Source: Nevskia soli
Lineage (GTDB): Bacteria > Acidobacteriota > Terriglobia > Bryobacterales > Bryobacteraceae
NCBI RefSeq assembly: GCF_903970205.1
Contig: NZ_CAJCHS010000017.1
Span: 1 to 36,879 of the forward strand
Length of the DNA stretch: 36,879 bases
Reading direction: 5' to 3'
Within the stretch, counting starts at the first letter, position 1. Every line of letters begins with the position of its first letter. The notes beneath the pieces are model-generated. The model did no database searches and was not told the origin of the DNA. It was given only the letters and a program-made list of their open reading frames with translations. Of this stretch, positions 25,504 through 34,948 are shown in pieces. The position numbers were made by a program, and so were the translations under genes.

Positions 25504-27312
25504 TTAAGCGACGGTCAACTCCTGATCTTTATATTGCAATTGATATAGCGTCCAATAGATGCCCCTATTTGCGAGCAGTTGCTGGTGAGTGCCGCTCTCG
25601 CGCAGCTGCCCTTTGTGCATCACCAGGATGCGATCTGCCTTCTGTATCGTACTTAGCCGGTGCGCGATGATGATCGAAGTTCTTCCGGTCACCAGTCTAG
25701 CCAGTGCGTCGCGAACCCGAAACTCCGTTTCCGTATCGACGCTCGAAGTCGCCTCATCCAACACCAGATACCGCGGTTGTCTCACCAGCGCTCGTGCAAA
25801 GCTGATCAGCTGCTTCTGCCCTGTCGACAACGAGTTCCCACGCTCCGCGAGCGGCTGGTCGAAGTGTTCCGGCAAAGCATCGATCAACTCCATCACATTT
25901 ACCTGTTGCGCGGCTTCCATCATCCGTTCCATTGCGAGTTCCTCGTTTCCGAGCCGAATGTTCTCGCCGACGGTACCTGTAAATAGATAAGGATCCTGCA
26001 GTACGACGCCAAACTGCGAGCGTAACTCGCGCGGATCCAACTCACGGATATCGACGCCACCAATCCGGATCGCGCCGCGAGTTACATCATAGAAGCGCAG
26101 GAGCAGACTAATCAACGTGGTTTTTCCCGCTCCCGTATGCCCGACAATTGCTACCGTATCGCCCGCGTCAATGGTGAAGCTTACATCGCACAGCACCCAG
26201 TCTTCGTCTTTATAAGCGAACCAGACGTGATCGAATTCGATGCTCTGCGAAGCGGGGATCTCTTTGGGCGAAGTTGGGCGCGAGATAACTATCGGCGTGT
26301 CCAGCAGCTTGAAAACCCGTTCAGCCGCGGCCATTGCGGTTTGCAGAATGTTGTATTTCTCGCTTAAGTCCTGGATGGGGCGGAAGAACCGAAGCGCATA
26401 TTGAAGGAAGGCAACCATAACCCCCAGCGAAATGGCGCCGGCCTTCACCCTGAATCCCCCGTAGGTCAGGATCGATGCGATGGCGAGATAAGCACAAAAT
26501 TCGACCACCGGATAGAACCACCCGTAAGTCACAATAGCGTCCTTGTAAGCCTCCATGTGTGTCCGATTGATTGCATCGAACTCCTCAGTGCTCCTCTGTT
26601 CGCGATTGAATAACTGCAGGACAAGAATGCCGGCTATATGCTCCTGCAGATACGAATTGATTTTAGCGATCGCAACGCGGATACGGCGATAACTCTGTGA
26701 GACCGAGTTCCTGAAGCGCATCGTCGCCACAATCACAACCGGCATCACGCCCAGCATAAACAGCGTAAGTCCCGGGCTCATCCGGACCATCGTGGCCGTG
26801 ATTAGAGTAAGTGTCAATAAGTCCCCGATCAAGGCCACCAAACCCGAGGAGAATAGATCATTCAATACATCGACATCGCTCGTCATCCGCGTAACCAGCC
26901 GTCCGACGGGATTGCTGTCGTAGAACGAGATGTCCAGCCGCTGCAGATGACCCATAAGCTGTCGGCGAAGATCGAACATGGCGTGCTGACCGGTCGCCTG
27001 CATCAACCAGGTTTGTCCAAACTGTGCGACGAAGCTGAGCGCCAGCACCGTCAGATAGGCGGCTGCTATTTGGCCGATGCCTGTAAACGGCTCTGCCGAA
27101 AGCCAGTGTCCGAACGAAGTGGGGCGCCCCGAAGGAGCCAGATACCTATCCACCGCAATCTTCGTCAGCAGGGGACCGCAGACCTGCAGGCTCGAGTACA
27201 CAAGCAAGCAGGCCAGCGAGCCCGCGATTCGTCCGCTATACGGCCGCATGTAGCCCAGCAGCCGCACCATCAACCGGGTGTCGTAGATCTTTCCCGCGAC
27301 TTCTTCTTCCAT
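25504..27312 (-). CDS. ABC exporter half-transporter, MsbA/LmrA-like
   Basis: This 602-residue protein has six transmembrane helices at about residues 15-320 (type IV exporter fold) and a C-terminal nucleotide-binding domain with Walker A at 391-399 (GHTGAGKTT), Q-loop VLQDPYLF, signature LSTGQ at 495-499, Walker B LVLDEA at 516-521 and switch histidine in IIAHRLS. Such proteins work as homo- or heterodimers exporting lipids, peptides or drugs; the substrate cannot be told. No second half-transporter is adjacent, so a homodimer or a distant partner is likely. A TATAAC hexamer lies eight bases before the ATG, within a 63-base divergent gap shared with the dehydrogenase. Confidence 0.93.
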   Translation of the reverse strand: MEEEVAGKIYDTRLMVRLLGYMRPYSGRIAGSLACLLVYSSLQVCGPLLTKIAVDRYLAPSGRPTSFGHWLSAEPFTGIGQIAAAYLTVLALSFVAQFGQTWLMQATGQHAMFDLRRQLMGHLQRLDISFYDSNPVGRLVTRMTSDVDVLNDLFSSGLVALIGDLLTLTLITATMVRMSPGLTLFMLGVMPVVIVATMRFRNSVSQSYRRIRVAIAKINSYLQEHIAGILVLQLFNREQRSTEEFDAINRTHMEAYKDAIVTYGWFYPVVEFCAYLAIASILTYGGFRVKAGAISLGVMVAFLQYALRFFRPIQDLSEKYNILQTAMAAAERVFKLLDTPIVISRPTSPKEIPASQSIEFDHVWFAYKDEDWVLCDVSFTIDAGDTVAIVGHTGAGKTTLISLLLRFYDVTRGAIRIGGVDIRELDPRELRSQFGVVLQDPYLFTGTVGENIRLGNEELAMERMMEAAQQVNVMELIDALPEHFDQPLAERGNSLSTGQKQLISFARALVRQPRYLVLDEATSSVDTETEFRVRDALARLVTGRTSIIIAHRLSTIQKADRILVMHKGQLRESGTHQQLLANRGIYWTLYQLQYKDQELTVA

Positions 27313-27375
27313 CTAAACCCGTTATAACAGCGTCGCTGGTTAAGACTACATCCGATCATTACGTAAGATGTAGAA
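27313..27375. promoter_or_regulatory. Short divergent promoter region with back-to-back -10 elements
   Basis: Only 63 bases separate two divergent starts. For the minus-strand exporter, TATAAC (27326-27321) lies eight bases before the ATG. For the plus-strand dehydrogenase, TAAGAT (27364-27369) lies six bases before the ATG with a TTAAGA-like -35 at 27340-27345. An inverted repeat CTACAT/ATGTAG at 27346-27351 and 27368-27373 brackets the latter. Both transcripts would be leaderless or nearly so. Confidence 0.42.
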
Positions 27376-28644
27376 ATGGCGTCCATCCTTTCCCTTGAAC
27401 AGGAGACCAACCCGTGGGTTGCTGCTGAAGCGCGATTCGACGAGGCAGCGGAAAAGCTCAATCTCGATGACGGGATGCGAAAGGTGCTAAAAAGCCCCGC
27501 GCGCGAAATCACGGTCAACATCCCGGTCGGCCTGGATGATGGCCGCCTTGAGGTCTTCACCGGATACCGCGTCCAGCACTCCATTGCCCGCGGCCCCGGC
27601 AAGGGCGGCATCCGCTTTGCGCCCGATGTCACGCTCGATGAAGTGCGCGCTCTGGCCTCCTGGATGACCTGGAAATGTGCCGTCGTGAACATTCCGTTCG
27701 GGGGCGCGAAAGGCGGCGTCATCTGCCAGCCCAATCTACTGTCGGACGCGGAACTCGAACGCATCACGCGCCGCTACACCGCCGAAATCGTCGAGTTTCT
27801 GGGGCCCGAACAAGACGTTCCCGCGCCCGACGTGAACACTAATGAGCGCACGATGGCATGGATCATGGACACTTACTCCATGCACGTGCGCCGAACCACC
27901 ACAGCCGTAGTTACCGGGAAGCCGCTAAGTCTCGGCGGTTCCAAAGGTCGCCCCGAAGCTACCGGCCGCGGCTGCATGCTGGTGACGCTTGAAGCTCTGA
28001 AGCTTCTCAACCTTCAGCCGGAATCGACTCGCGTCGTCATCCAGGGTTTCGGCAACGTGGGTGGGATGGCGGCGAAACTTATGTCTCGCGCCGGCTTCAA
28101 GATCATCGCGATTGTTGAGTACGATGTCGCCGTCGTGAATAAGAACGGCCTCGACATTCCCGCGCTGATGCGGCATCGGCAGGATACCGGCTCGATCCGC
28201 GACTTCCCTGAAGCGGAAAACATGGATCGCCACCAGGCCATGTTTCTGGATTGCGAAGTATTAATTCCCGCGGCTACTGAAAACGCGATTCACTCGGGCA
28301 ACGCGGATCGCCTGCGCTGCCGCATCATCTGTGAAGGCGCCAACGGGCCCACCACTTCTATCGCCGATGAGATCCTGGCGGACCACAAAATCTTCGTTAT
28401 TCCCGACATCCTCGCCAACGCCGGCGGAGTTACTGTGTCTTACTTCGAATGGGTACAGGATCGTCAAGGCTTCTTCTGGAGCGAGAACATGGTCAATGAT
28501 CAGCTAAGAGAAATCATGGTCGATAGCTTCGCCTCGGTAATCGATTTCGCCCATAAACATCACGTGAACAATCGCACGGCTGCTTATATGCTCGCCCTTG
28601 ACCGCGTCGCATCGGCGATTCGCTTACGCGGCATCTATGCGTAA
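27376..28644 (+). CDS. Glu/Leu/Phe/Val-type dehydrogenase, probable glutamate dehydrogenase
   Basis: This 422-residue hexameric-type NAD(P)-dependent amino-acid dehydrogenase has the substrate-binding lysine in [11 protein letters not shown], another in [10 protein letters not shown], and the catalytic lysine in PFGGAKGGV. The conserved aspartate region is [18 protein letters not shown], and the Rossmann fingerprint is [10 protein letters not shown]. The length of about 420 and the opening motif fit glutamate dehydrogenase (reversible glutamate to 2-oxoglutarate and ammonia), but leucine dehydrogenases share the fold, so substrate is inferred. No Shine-Dalgarno is visible; a -10-like element sits six bases upstream. 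Confidence 0.92.
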   Translation: MASILSLEQETNPWVAAEARFDEAAEKLNLDDGMRKVLKSPAREITVNIPVGLDDGRLEVFTGYRVQHSIARGPGKGGIRFAPDVTLDEVRALASWMTWKCAVVNIPFGGAKGGVICQPNLLSDAELERITRRYTAEIVEFLGPEQDVPAPDVNTNERTMAWIMDTYSMHVRRTTTAVVTGKPLSLGGSKGRPEATGRGCMLVTLEALKLLNLQPESTRVVIQGFGNVGGMAAKLMSRAGFKIIAIVEYDVAVVNKNGLDIPALMRHRQDTGSIRDFPEAENMDRHQAMFLDCEVLIPAATENAIHSGNADRLRCRIICEGANGPTTSIADEILADHKIFVIPDILANAGGVTVSYFEWVQDRQGFFWSENMVNDQLREIMVDSFASVIDFAHKHHVNNRTAAYMLALDRVASAIRLRGIYA

Positions 28645-28649
28645 CATGA

Positions 28650-31256
28650 TTGTCTCTAGTGTCTGAAGCTTCCACGCCGCTGATGCGGCAGTACAATGCG
28701 ATCAAGGCTCAGGTTCCCAACGCGTTACTCCTGTTTCGTCTGGGCGACTTCTACGAGCTGTTCTATGAAGATGCCGTCGTAGCCGCTCGCGAGCTCGGCA
28801 TTACTCTCACTTCCCGGAACAAGGAGAAGGGTGAGAACGTCCCCATGTGCGGCGTTCCCTTCCATTCCGCGGAGACTCACATCGCGCGATTGATCGGTAA
28901 AGGCTTCCGTGTCGCTATGTGCGATCAAATGGAAGCCGCCGGCGCCGGCAGGAAACTGGTTCGCCGCGAAGTTACGCGCATCCTAACTCCGGGAACCGCC
29001 ACCGATAGTCACTTACTCCGATCGCATGAGAATAACTTTCTCGCTGCCGTCGCCCATAGCGGCTCCAGAAACTCTCCACAAGCTGGAATCGCCCACGTCG
29101 ATATCTCAACCGGCGAATTTCGCGTTACCGAAGTAGATGCTTCCGAAGCGTACCTTCTCCTTGAAGGCCTCAACGCTCGCGAAGTCCTCCTGCCGGCCGA
29201 ACATCCGCTCTTTCCCAACTCCGCGCAGCCGGGCGGCCCGGTCCGCACGGAACTCGAAGATTGGATCTTCAGTCCAGACTACTCCGATCGCCTCCTCCGT
29301 GAGCATTTCAAGCTGCTCACCTTGGATGGATGCGGTCTTGCCGCCCGGACCGCGGCAATCTGTGCCGCGGGCGCGATCATTCACTACCTTCGCGAAACCC
29401 AGCGCGCGGCACTCGACCACCTCGACGCTCCGTCTTTCTACGACAGAGCGGATGCCATGGTCATCGATGCCGTCACCATCCGCAATCTGGAACTTCTGGA
29501 GCCTGCGATCCAAGGCGAAGGCGCTACCCTCATCCGCATTCTTGACCAGACACAGACAGGCATGGGCGGGCGATTGCTTCGCCAACGACTGATTCGCCCA
29601 TCCATCCGTATCGAAGAGATCGAGTCGCGCCTCGATGCCATTCAGGAAGTCTACAAGCAGCCGATCTTACGCGCCGAGTTGCGCAAACGAATCGCGGAGA
29701 TACAGGACCTTGAACGCCTGTTAGCCAAGATCACCATTGGCACTGCCGGCCCACGCGAGCTACTAGCGCTAGCTCAAAGCCTAAGTGCCTTCCCCAAGCT
29801 GAAGGCGGCCGCCGATCCGACCCGCCACATCGTCGGCGAACGCCTGAGCAGCACGTTATCGCGTCTCGACGACATCCCCGAGCTGCGCCACGCGATCGAT
29901 GCCGCCATCTCCGATCAGCCGCCGGTTAACCTCGCCGATGGTGGAACGATCCGCGCCGGCTTCAACGCCGAGTTAGACGATCTTCGCGATCTAAGTAACA
30001 ACGGCCGGGAACGAATCGCCGCCATTGAAACCCGTGAACGACAGCGTACCGGCATCGCCTCACTCAAAGTCCGTTTCAACAGCGTATTCGGATATTACAT
30101 TGAGATCTCCCGCGCCAATCTCCACTTAGCGCCACCGGACTACGAACGCAAGCAAACCTTAGTCAACGCCGAACGCTTCACCACTCCCGAACTGAAAGAC
30201 TATGAGCGCAAAATCCTGGAAGCGGAAGCTCGCATCCTGGAACTCGAGCGCGAGATCTTCGACGCCATCCGGCAAACCGCCGCCGCGCAAGCCCAGCGCA
30301 TCCGCCAGTCCGCCGCGGCCGTAGCTGAACTCGATCTTACTCTCGCCCTCGCTCAAGTCGCCGCGGAAAATCGCTATACCAGGCCGCACTTCTCACCGGA
30401 CGGCGCGATGAAAGTCCTGGCCGGCCGCCATCCGGTAATCGAGAAGCTCATGAATGACGAAGCCGGACGCTTCATCGCCAACGATCTGTATCTCGACAAC
30501 GAAGCGCGCCGCATCGGCATCATCACCGGCCCTAACATGGGTGGTAAGTCGACTTATCTCCGTCAAGCCGCCCTGATCTCCATCCTCGCCCAGGCCGGCT
30601 CGTTCGTTCCCGCCGACGCGGCCGATCTGCCGATTCTCGATCGCATCTTCACCCGTATCGGCGCCTCCGATAACCTCGCGCGAGGCCGGTCTACTTTCAT
30701 GGTCGAGATGACCGAAGCCGCTATCATCCTCAATACAGCTACTTCGCGAAGCCTGATCATCCTTGACGAAATCGGCCGCGGCACGGCAACCTATGACGGC
30801 TTGTCCCTGGCTTGGGCCATCGTCGAGTACCTCCACGACCGTACCCGCGCCAAAACGCTCTTCGCCACGCACTACCACGAACTAACTGAGCTCGCCGACC
30901 TTCTCCCTTCGATCCAGAACTTACAAGTAGCCGTCAAAGAAAGCGGTGACAAAATAATCTTCCTGCGTAAAGTAGAGCCCGGTCGCGCCGATCGCAGTTA
31001 CGGCATCGAAGTAGCCCGCCTCGCCGGATTACCGCCTGTCGTGATCGAACGCGCCCGCGAAGTCCTGAAGATACACGAGCGCAAAGAACGCGCCGCCACG
31101 GGCGAGCTCGAACCTCAAACCGGCCCTGTCCAGATCCGCCTGTTCGAACCTTCGCAAAGCGATCTAATCCATAAGATCCGTTCGCTCGACCTGGACAGCA
31201 TGCGTCCTATCGAAGCTCTCCGCCTGCTTGCTGACTTACAACGCGAGGTTTCCTAA
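28650..31256 (+). CDS. mutS: DNA mismatch repair protein MutS
   Basis: This is an 868-residue protein of normal MutS length. The N-terminal mismatch-recognition motif (GDFYELFYEDA) contains the F-x-E pair. Connector, lever and clamp domains follow. The C-terminal ATPase has Walker A GPNMGGKST at about residue 626, Walker B LIILDEIGRG and the following TATYDGLSLAWA, and ATHYHELTEL. The protein recognises mismatches and recruits MutL; no mutL is in the window. The start is TTG at 28650 or, three codons in, GTG at 28659; the second has the context CTCTAGTG also seen at nth. The gene runs into anmK with almost no gap. Confidence 0.97.
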   Translation: MSLVSEASTPLMRQYNAIKAQVPNALLLFRLGDFYELFYEDAVVAARELGITLTSRNKEKGENVPMCGVPFHSAETHIARLIGKGFRVAMCDQMEAAGAGRKLVRREVTRILTPGTATDSHLLRSHENNFLAAVAHSGSRNSPQAGIAHVDISTGEFRVTEVDASEAYLLLEGLNAREVLLPAEHPLFPNSAQPGGPVRTELEDWIFSPDYSDRLLREHFKLLTLDGCGLAARTAAICAAGAIIHYLRETQRAALDHLDAPSFYDRADAMVIDAVTIRNLELLEPAIQGEGATLIRILDQTQTGMGGRLLRQRLIRPSIRIEEIESRLDAIQEVYKQPILRAELRKRIAEIQDLERLLAKITIGTAGPRELLALAQSLSAFPKLKAAADPTRHIVGERLSSTLSRLDDIPELRHAIDAAISDQPPVNLADGGTIRAGFNAELDDLRDLSNNGRERIAAIETRERQRTGIASLKVRFNSVFGYYIEISRANLHLAPPDYERKQTLVNAERFTTPELKDYERKILEAEARILELEREIFDAIRQTAAAQAQRIRQSAAAVAELDLTLALAQVAAENRYTRPHFSPDGAMKVLAGRHPVIEKLMNDEAGRFIANDLYLDNEARRIGIITGPNMGGKSTYLRQAALISILAQAGSFVPADAADLPILDRIFTRIGASDNLARGRSTFMVEMTEAAIILNTATSRSLIILDEIGRGTATYDGLSLAWAIVEYLHDRTRAKTLFATHYHELTELADLLPSIQNLQVAVKESGDKIIFLRKVEPGRADRSYGIEVARLAGLPPVVIERAREVLKIHERKERAATGELEPQTGPVQIRLFEPSQSDLIHKIRSLDLDSMRPIEALRLLADLQREVS

Positions 31257-31257
31257 C

Positions 31258-32337
31258 GTGCGAGTTGCCGGTATCATGAGCGGCACGTCACTCGACGGGA
31301 TTGATGTCGCCATCGTCGATATTTCGGATGAAAAATCGCGCCTGATTAAGTTTTGCGCGTTCCCTTACTCGAAAAAGACACGCGCGGCAATCCTGGCCGT
31401 ATCGAATACCGAAACCCACACTGCCGCCGTATCGCGCCTCAACTTCGCGCTCGCGGAACAGTACGCAAGGGCGCTACTAAAGACAGCTGAGCACGCGCAG
31501 ATCGCGCTCAAAACGATCCAGCTGATCGGCTGTCACGGCCAGACCGTCTTCCACGAACGTTCGAACACACTGCAGCTCGGTGAGGCCGCGGTTCTTCGCG
31601 AGCGCACAGGCATTCCGGTTGTTTCGAACTTCCGTTCACGCGACATAGCCGCGGGCGGACACGGCGCGCCCCTGGTCCCGTTCTTCGATTTCCTCAGCTT
31701 CCGCGACAACCACCGCCGTCGCGTGATGCTGAATATCGGCGGTATCGCTAACATCACGGTAATTCCCGCCGGGGCATCGATAAGTGAAGTTATAGCTTTC
31801 GATACGGGTCCAGGCAACATGGTGATCGATCAACTAATCGCCGCTTCCACCGGGAATCGCGAACAATACGATCGCGACGGCCGCATCGCCGCAACCGGCC
31901 AGGTGAACAACCCACTCCTAACCGAACTAACCAAAGACCCCTACTATCGCCGGAAACCCCCGAAAACAGCAGGCCGCGAGCAATACGGCCGCGAGTTCAT
32001 CCAGCGCCTTCTCGACACCGGGTTAAGCTTCCCCGATCTAATCGCGACCGCTGCTGTACTTACCGCATTGACAATCGCCCAGGCCGTAGGCGGCGAACCC
32101 GGTGACTTAATCGTCAGCGGCGGCGGCGTACACAATCGATTCTTGATGAATCAACTCCACGCGTTACTTCCGTACATGCGCATCGCCACCACGGCCGACT
32201 ACGGAATCCCTCCCGACGCCAAGGAAGCCATCGCATTCGCCCGTCTCGCTTACCAGACCTGGCGCCGCCGGCCCTCCAACGTCCCCAACGCTACGGGCGC
32301 GCGTCACCCCGTGATCCTCGGCGATATCACGCTTTAA
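31258..32337 (+). CDS. anmK: 1,6-anhydro-N-acetylmuramic acid kinase
   Basis: The GTG at 31258, right after the mutS stop and with GAGG upstream, gives 359 residues beginning with the family signature RVAGIMSGTSLDGIDVAIV; the frame from TTG at 31228 would overlap mutS. Other family motifs are GCHGQTVFHE, SNFRSRDIAAGGHGAPLVP, MLNIGGIANIT, AFDTGPGNMVID and SGGGVHNRFLM. The enzyme phosphorylates and opens anhydro-MurNAc released from peptidoglycan, feeding cell-wall recycling through MurQ. The gene is probably co-transcribed with mutS. Confidence 0.95.
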   Translation: MRVAGIMSGTSLDGIDVAIVDISDEKSRLIKFCAFPYSKKTRAAILAVSNTETHTAAVSRLNFALAEQYARALLKTAEHAQIALKTIQLIGCHGQTVFHERSNTLQLGEAAVLRERTGIPVVSNFRSRDIAAGGHGAPLVPFFDFLSFRDNHRRRVMLNIGGIANITVIPAGASISEVIAFDTGPGNMVIDQLIAASTGNREQYDRDGRIAATGQVNNPLLTELTKDPYYRRKPPKTAGREQYGREFIQRLLDTGLSFPDLIATAAVLTALTIAQAVGGEPGDLIVSGGGVHNRFLMNQLHALLPYMRIATTADYGIPPDAKEAIAFARLAYQTWRRRPSNVPNATGARHPVILGDITL

Positions 32338-32358
32338 CTATTCAATGCAATAACGCGT

Positions 32359-32364
32359 TAGAAT
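32359..32364 (+). promoter_or_regulatory. Candidate -10 hexamer for a leaderless transcript
   Basis: TAGAAT preceded by CGT lies eight bases before the ATG at 32373. No Shine-Dalgarno is visible between it and the start. No convincing -35 was found at 17 bases. Confidence 0.38.
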
Positions 32365-32372
32365 ACCCGCTG

Positions 32373-33263
<891 letters not shown>

Positions 33264-33268
33264 CCTGA

Positions 33269-34948
33269 ATGGCATCGATCGAAATCTCGCGGACGCCCGC
33301 CTTCACCATCGTCGATCGCGAGGGCAACGCCACGCGTCAGGAGATTACCGAGTTTCCCTTTAAGATCGGCCGTCAATCCGGCAATCACCTGCTCATCCGG
33401 GATGCTCGCGCTTCGCGGCACCACGCCCACGTCACCGTCGAAAACGGCGAAATCGTGATTGAAGATCTGCAAAGCCGTCACGGCGTATGGGTGAATGGCG
33501 AACGCATCCAGAACCGCCAGCTCGAACACGGCGATCGCATCGAGTTCGGCTTCGACGATTCGTATCGTCTGATCTACGAGCGCCCCGGCAACCGGTTGCA
33601 GGATATCGCCACTCACCTGACCCAATCGGATCTCACCTCGCGTACCGGAACCGGAGGCAACCTCGCGCGGCTGCGCGCTATGCTCGAAGTCACCCGCGCG
33701 CTCCAATCGTCTTTCTCCATCGACTCCGTGCTCGATGCGGTTGTCGATGCCGCCCTCGTAATCACCAGCGCCGATCGCGGTTTCCTGCTTCTGAAAAACG
33801 GCTCGGATCTCGACATCCGCTGCGCTCGCGACTCTCGCGGACCACTGGCTGCCTCGGAATTCAGGGTCCCCCAAAACCTCATTCGAAGGGCTCTCGACCA
33901 ACCCGGCCAGACGTTCTCGATTCAATTCGGTGTCAACCAGGAATCCGCCGATCCGTCCGCAAGCGCCTACGATCTAGCGCTGAAAAGCGCCGTCTGCATC
34001 CCCCTGCTCCGCATTCAACTCGAAGGCCCCCAAAACCCGGCCGATGCCGCAGACGCGCCGCTCGAAAAGACGGGCGTCCTCTATCTCGACTCGCGCATCG
34101 ATTCCCGCGACATGAGCGCCGGCAATCGCGAACTCCTCGAAACACTCGCCATCGAAGCCTCCACCGTACTCGAGAACGCCCGCCTGCTTCAGGATGAACG
34201 CGCGCGCCGTCACTTGAACGAAGAGCTGTCGATCGCCCGCGACATCCAACAGAGCCTGCTTCCCCGCAACCTCCCGCGCGCCGGCTGGTTTCATGCCGCC
34301 GGATCGAGTCTGCCCTCCCGCGAAGTCGGCGGCGACTACTTCGATCTCTTCCCCATCAACGACGATGCCTGGGCGGTCGTCGTTGCCGATGTTGCGGGCA
34401 AAGGCGTCAGCTCCGCGCTCGTTGCCTCGCTGCTCCAAGGCGCATTCCTCGCTCTCGAAGATGATGCCGAATCGCTCCGCCACACCGTGCAGCGCGTCAA
34501 TACGTTCTTCCGGGACCGCACCAACGGTCAGAAACACGCCACGCTCTTCTGCGGCATCCTCGGCCGCAACGGCTTGCTGCGTTACTTGAACGCCGGCCAC
34601 TGCTCCCCCGTCTATCTGCCGATCAATGACGTGATGGAGACGCTGAACGCCACCGGCCCGCCGGTCGGTCTGCTCGATCATCCGGAATACACCACGGGCC
34701 ATTGCACGCTCGGCCCGCGCGACCGGCTGATCATCTTCAGCGACGGGATCACCGAAGCCCAGAACGCCGCCGGAGAATTCTTCGGAAAGAGGCGCCTCAA
34801 GCAAACCTTGCAAGCCAACGGTGATCGCTCCTGCTCCGCGCTTCACGATGCGCTGCTCGACGCCGTCCAAAACTTCACGGGTGGGCAGGAACAGAGCGAC
34901 GATCTGACGCTCCTCGTTCTCGAATTCGCGCCGGATTCACCAGCTTAA
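33269..34948 (+). CDS. FHA-GAF-SpoIIE/PP2C serine phosphatase (RsbU-like regulator)
   Basis: This 559-residue protein has an FHA phosphothreonine-binding domain at about 28-100 (FKIGRQSGNHLLIRD, ASRHHAHV, SRHGVWVNGE), a GAF domain at about 140-305 and a SpoIIE-type PP2C phosphatase at 330-555. Metal-binding aspartates are visible in GGDYFD (D356), VADVAGKG (D374), FSDGITE (D492) and EQSDDLTLL (D544). Such proteins dephosphorylate anti-sigma antagonists or similar switches. No anti-sigma partner is adjacent. The gene starts five bases after the isomerase-like gene and its 3' end overlaps the convergent kdtA-lpxK gene by 74 bases. Confidence 0.93.
   Translation: MASIEISRTPAFTIVDREGNATRQEITEFPFKIGRQSGNHLLIRDARASRHHAHVTVENGEIVIEDLQSRHGVWVNGERIQNRQLEHGDRIEFGFDDSYRLIYERPGNRLQDIATHLTQSDLTSRTGTGGNLARLRAMLEVTRALQSSFSIDSVLDAVVDAALVITSADRGFLLLKNGSDLDIRCARDSRGPLAASEFRVPQNLIRRALDQPGQTFSIQFGVNQESADPSASAYDLALKSAVCIPLLRIQLEGPQNPADAADAPLEKTGVLYLDSRIDSRDMSAGNRELLETLAIEASTVLENARLLQDERARRHLNEELSIARDIQQSLLPRNLPRAGWFHAAGSSLPSREVGGDYFDLFPINDDAWAVVVADVAGKGVSSALVASLLQGAFLALEDDAESLRHTVQRVNTFFRDRTNGQKHATLFCGILGRNGLLRYLNAGHCSPVYLPINDVMETLNATGPPVGLLDHPEYTTGHCTLGPRDRLIIFSDGITEAQNAAGEFFGKRRLKQTLQANGDRSCSALHDALLDAVQNFTGGQEQSDDLTLLVLEFAPDSPA

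Noticed and set aside
33487-34197. Plus-strand frame of 236 codons within the FHA/GAF gene.
   Set aside because: It is extremely arginine- and proline-rich, typical of an out-of-frame reading of a GC-rich gene.
33974-34870. Long minus-strand frame (298 codons) opposite the phosphatase gene.
   Set aside because: It is the antisense shadow of the PP2C domain, whose metal-binding aspartates are all present on the plus strand.
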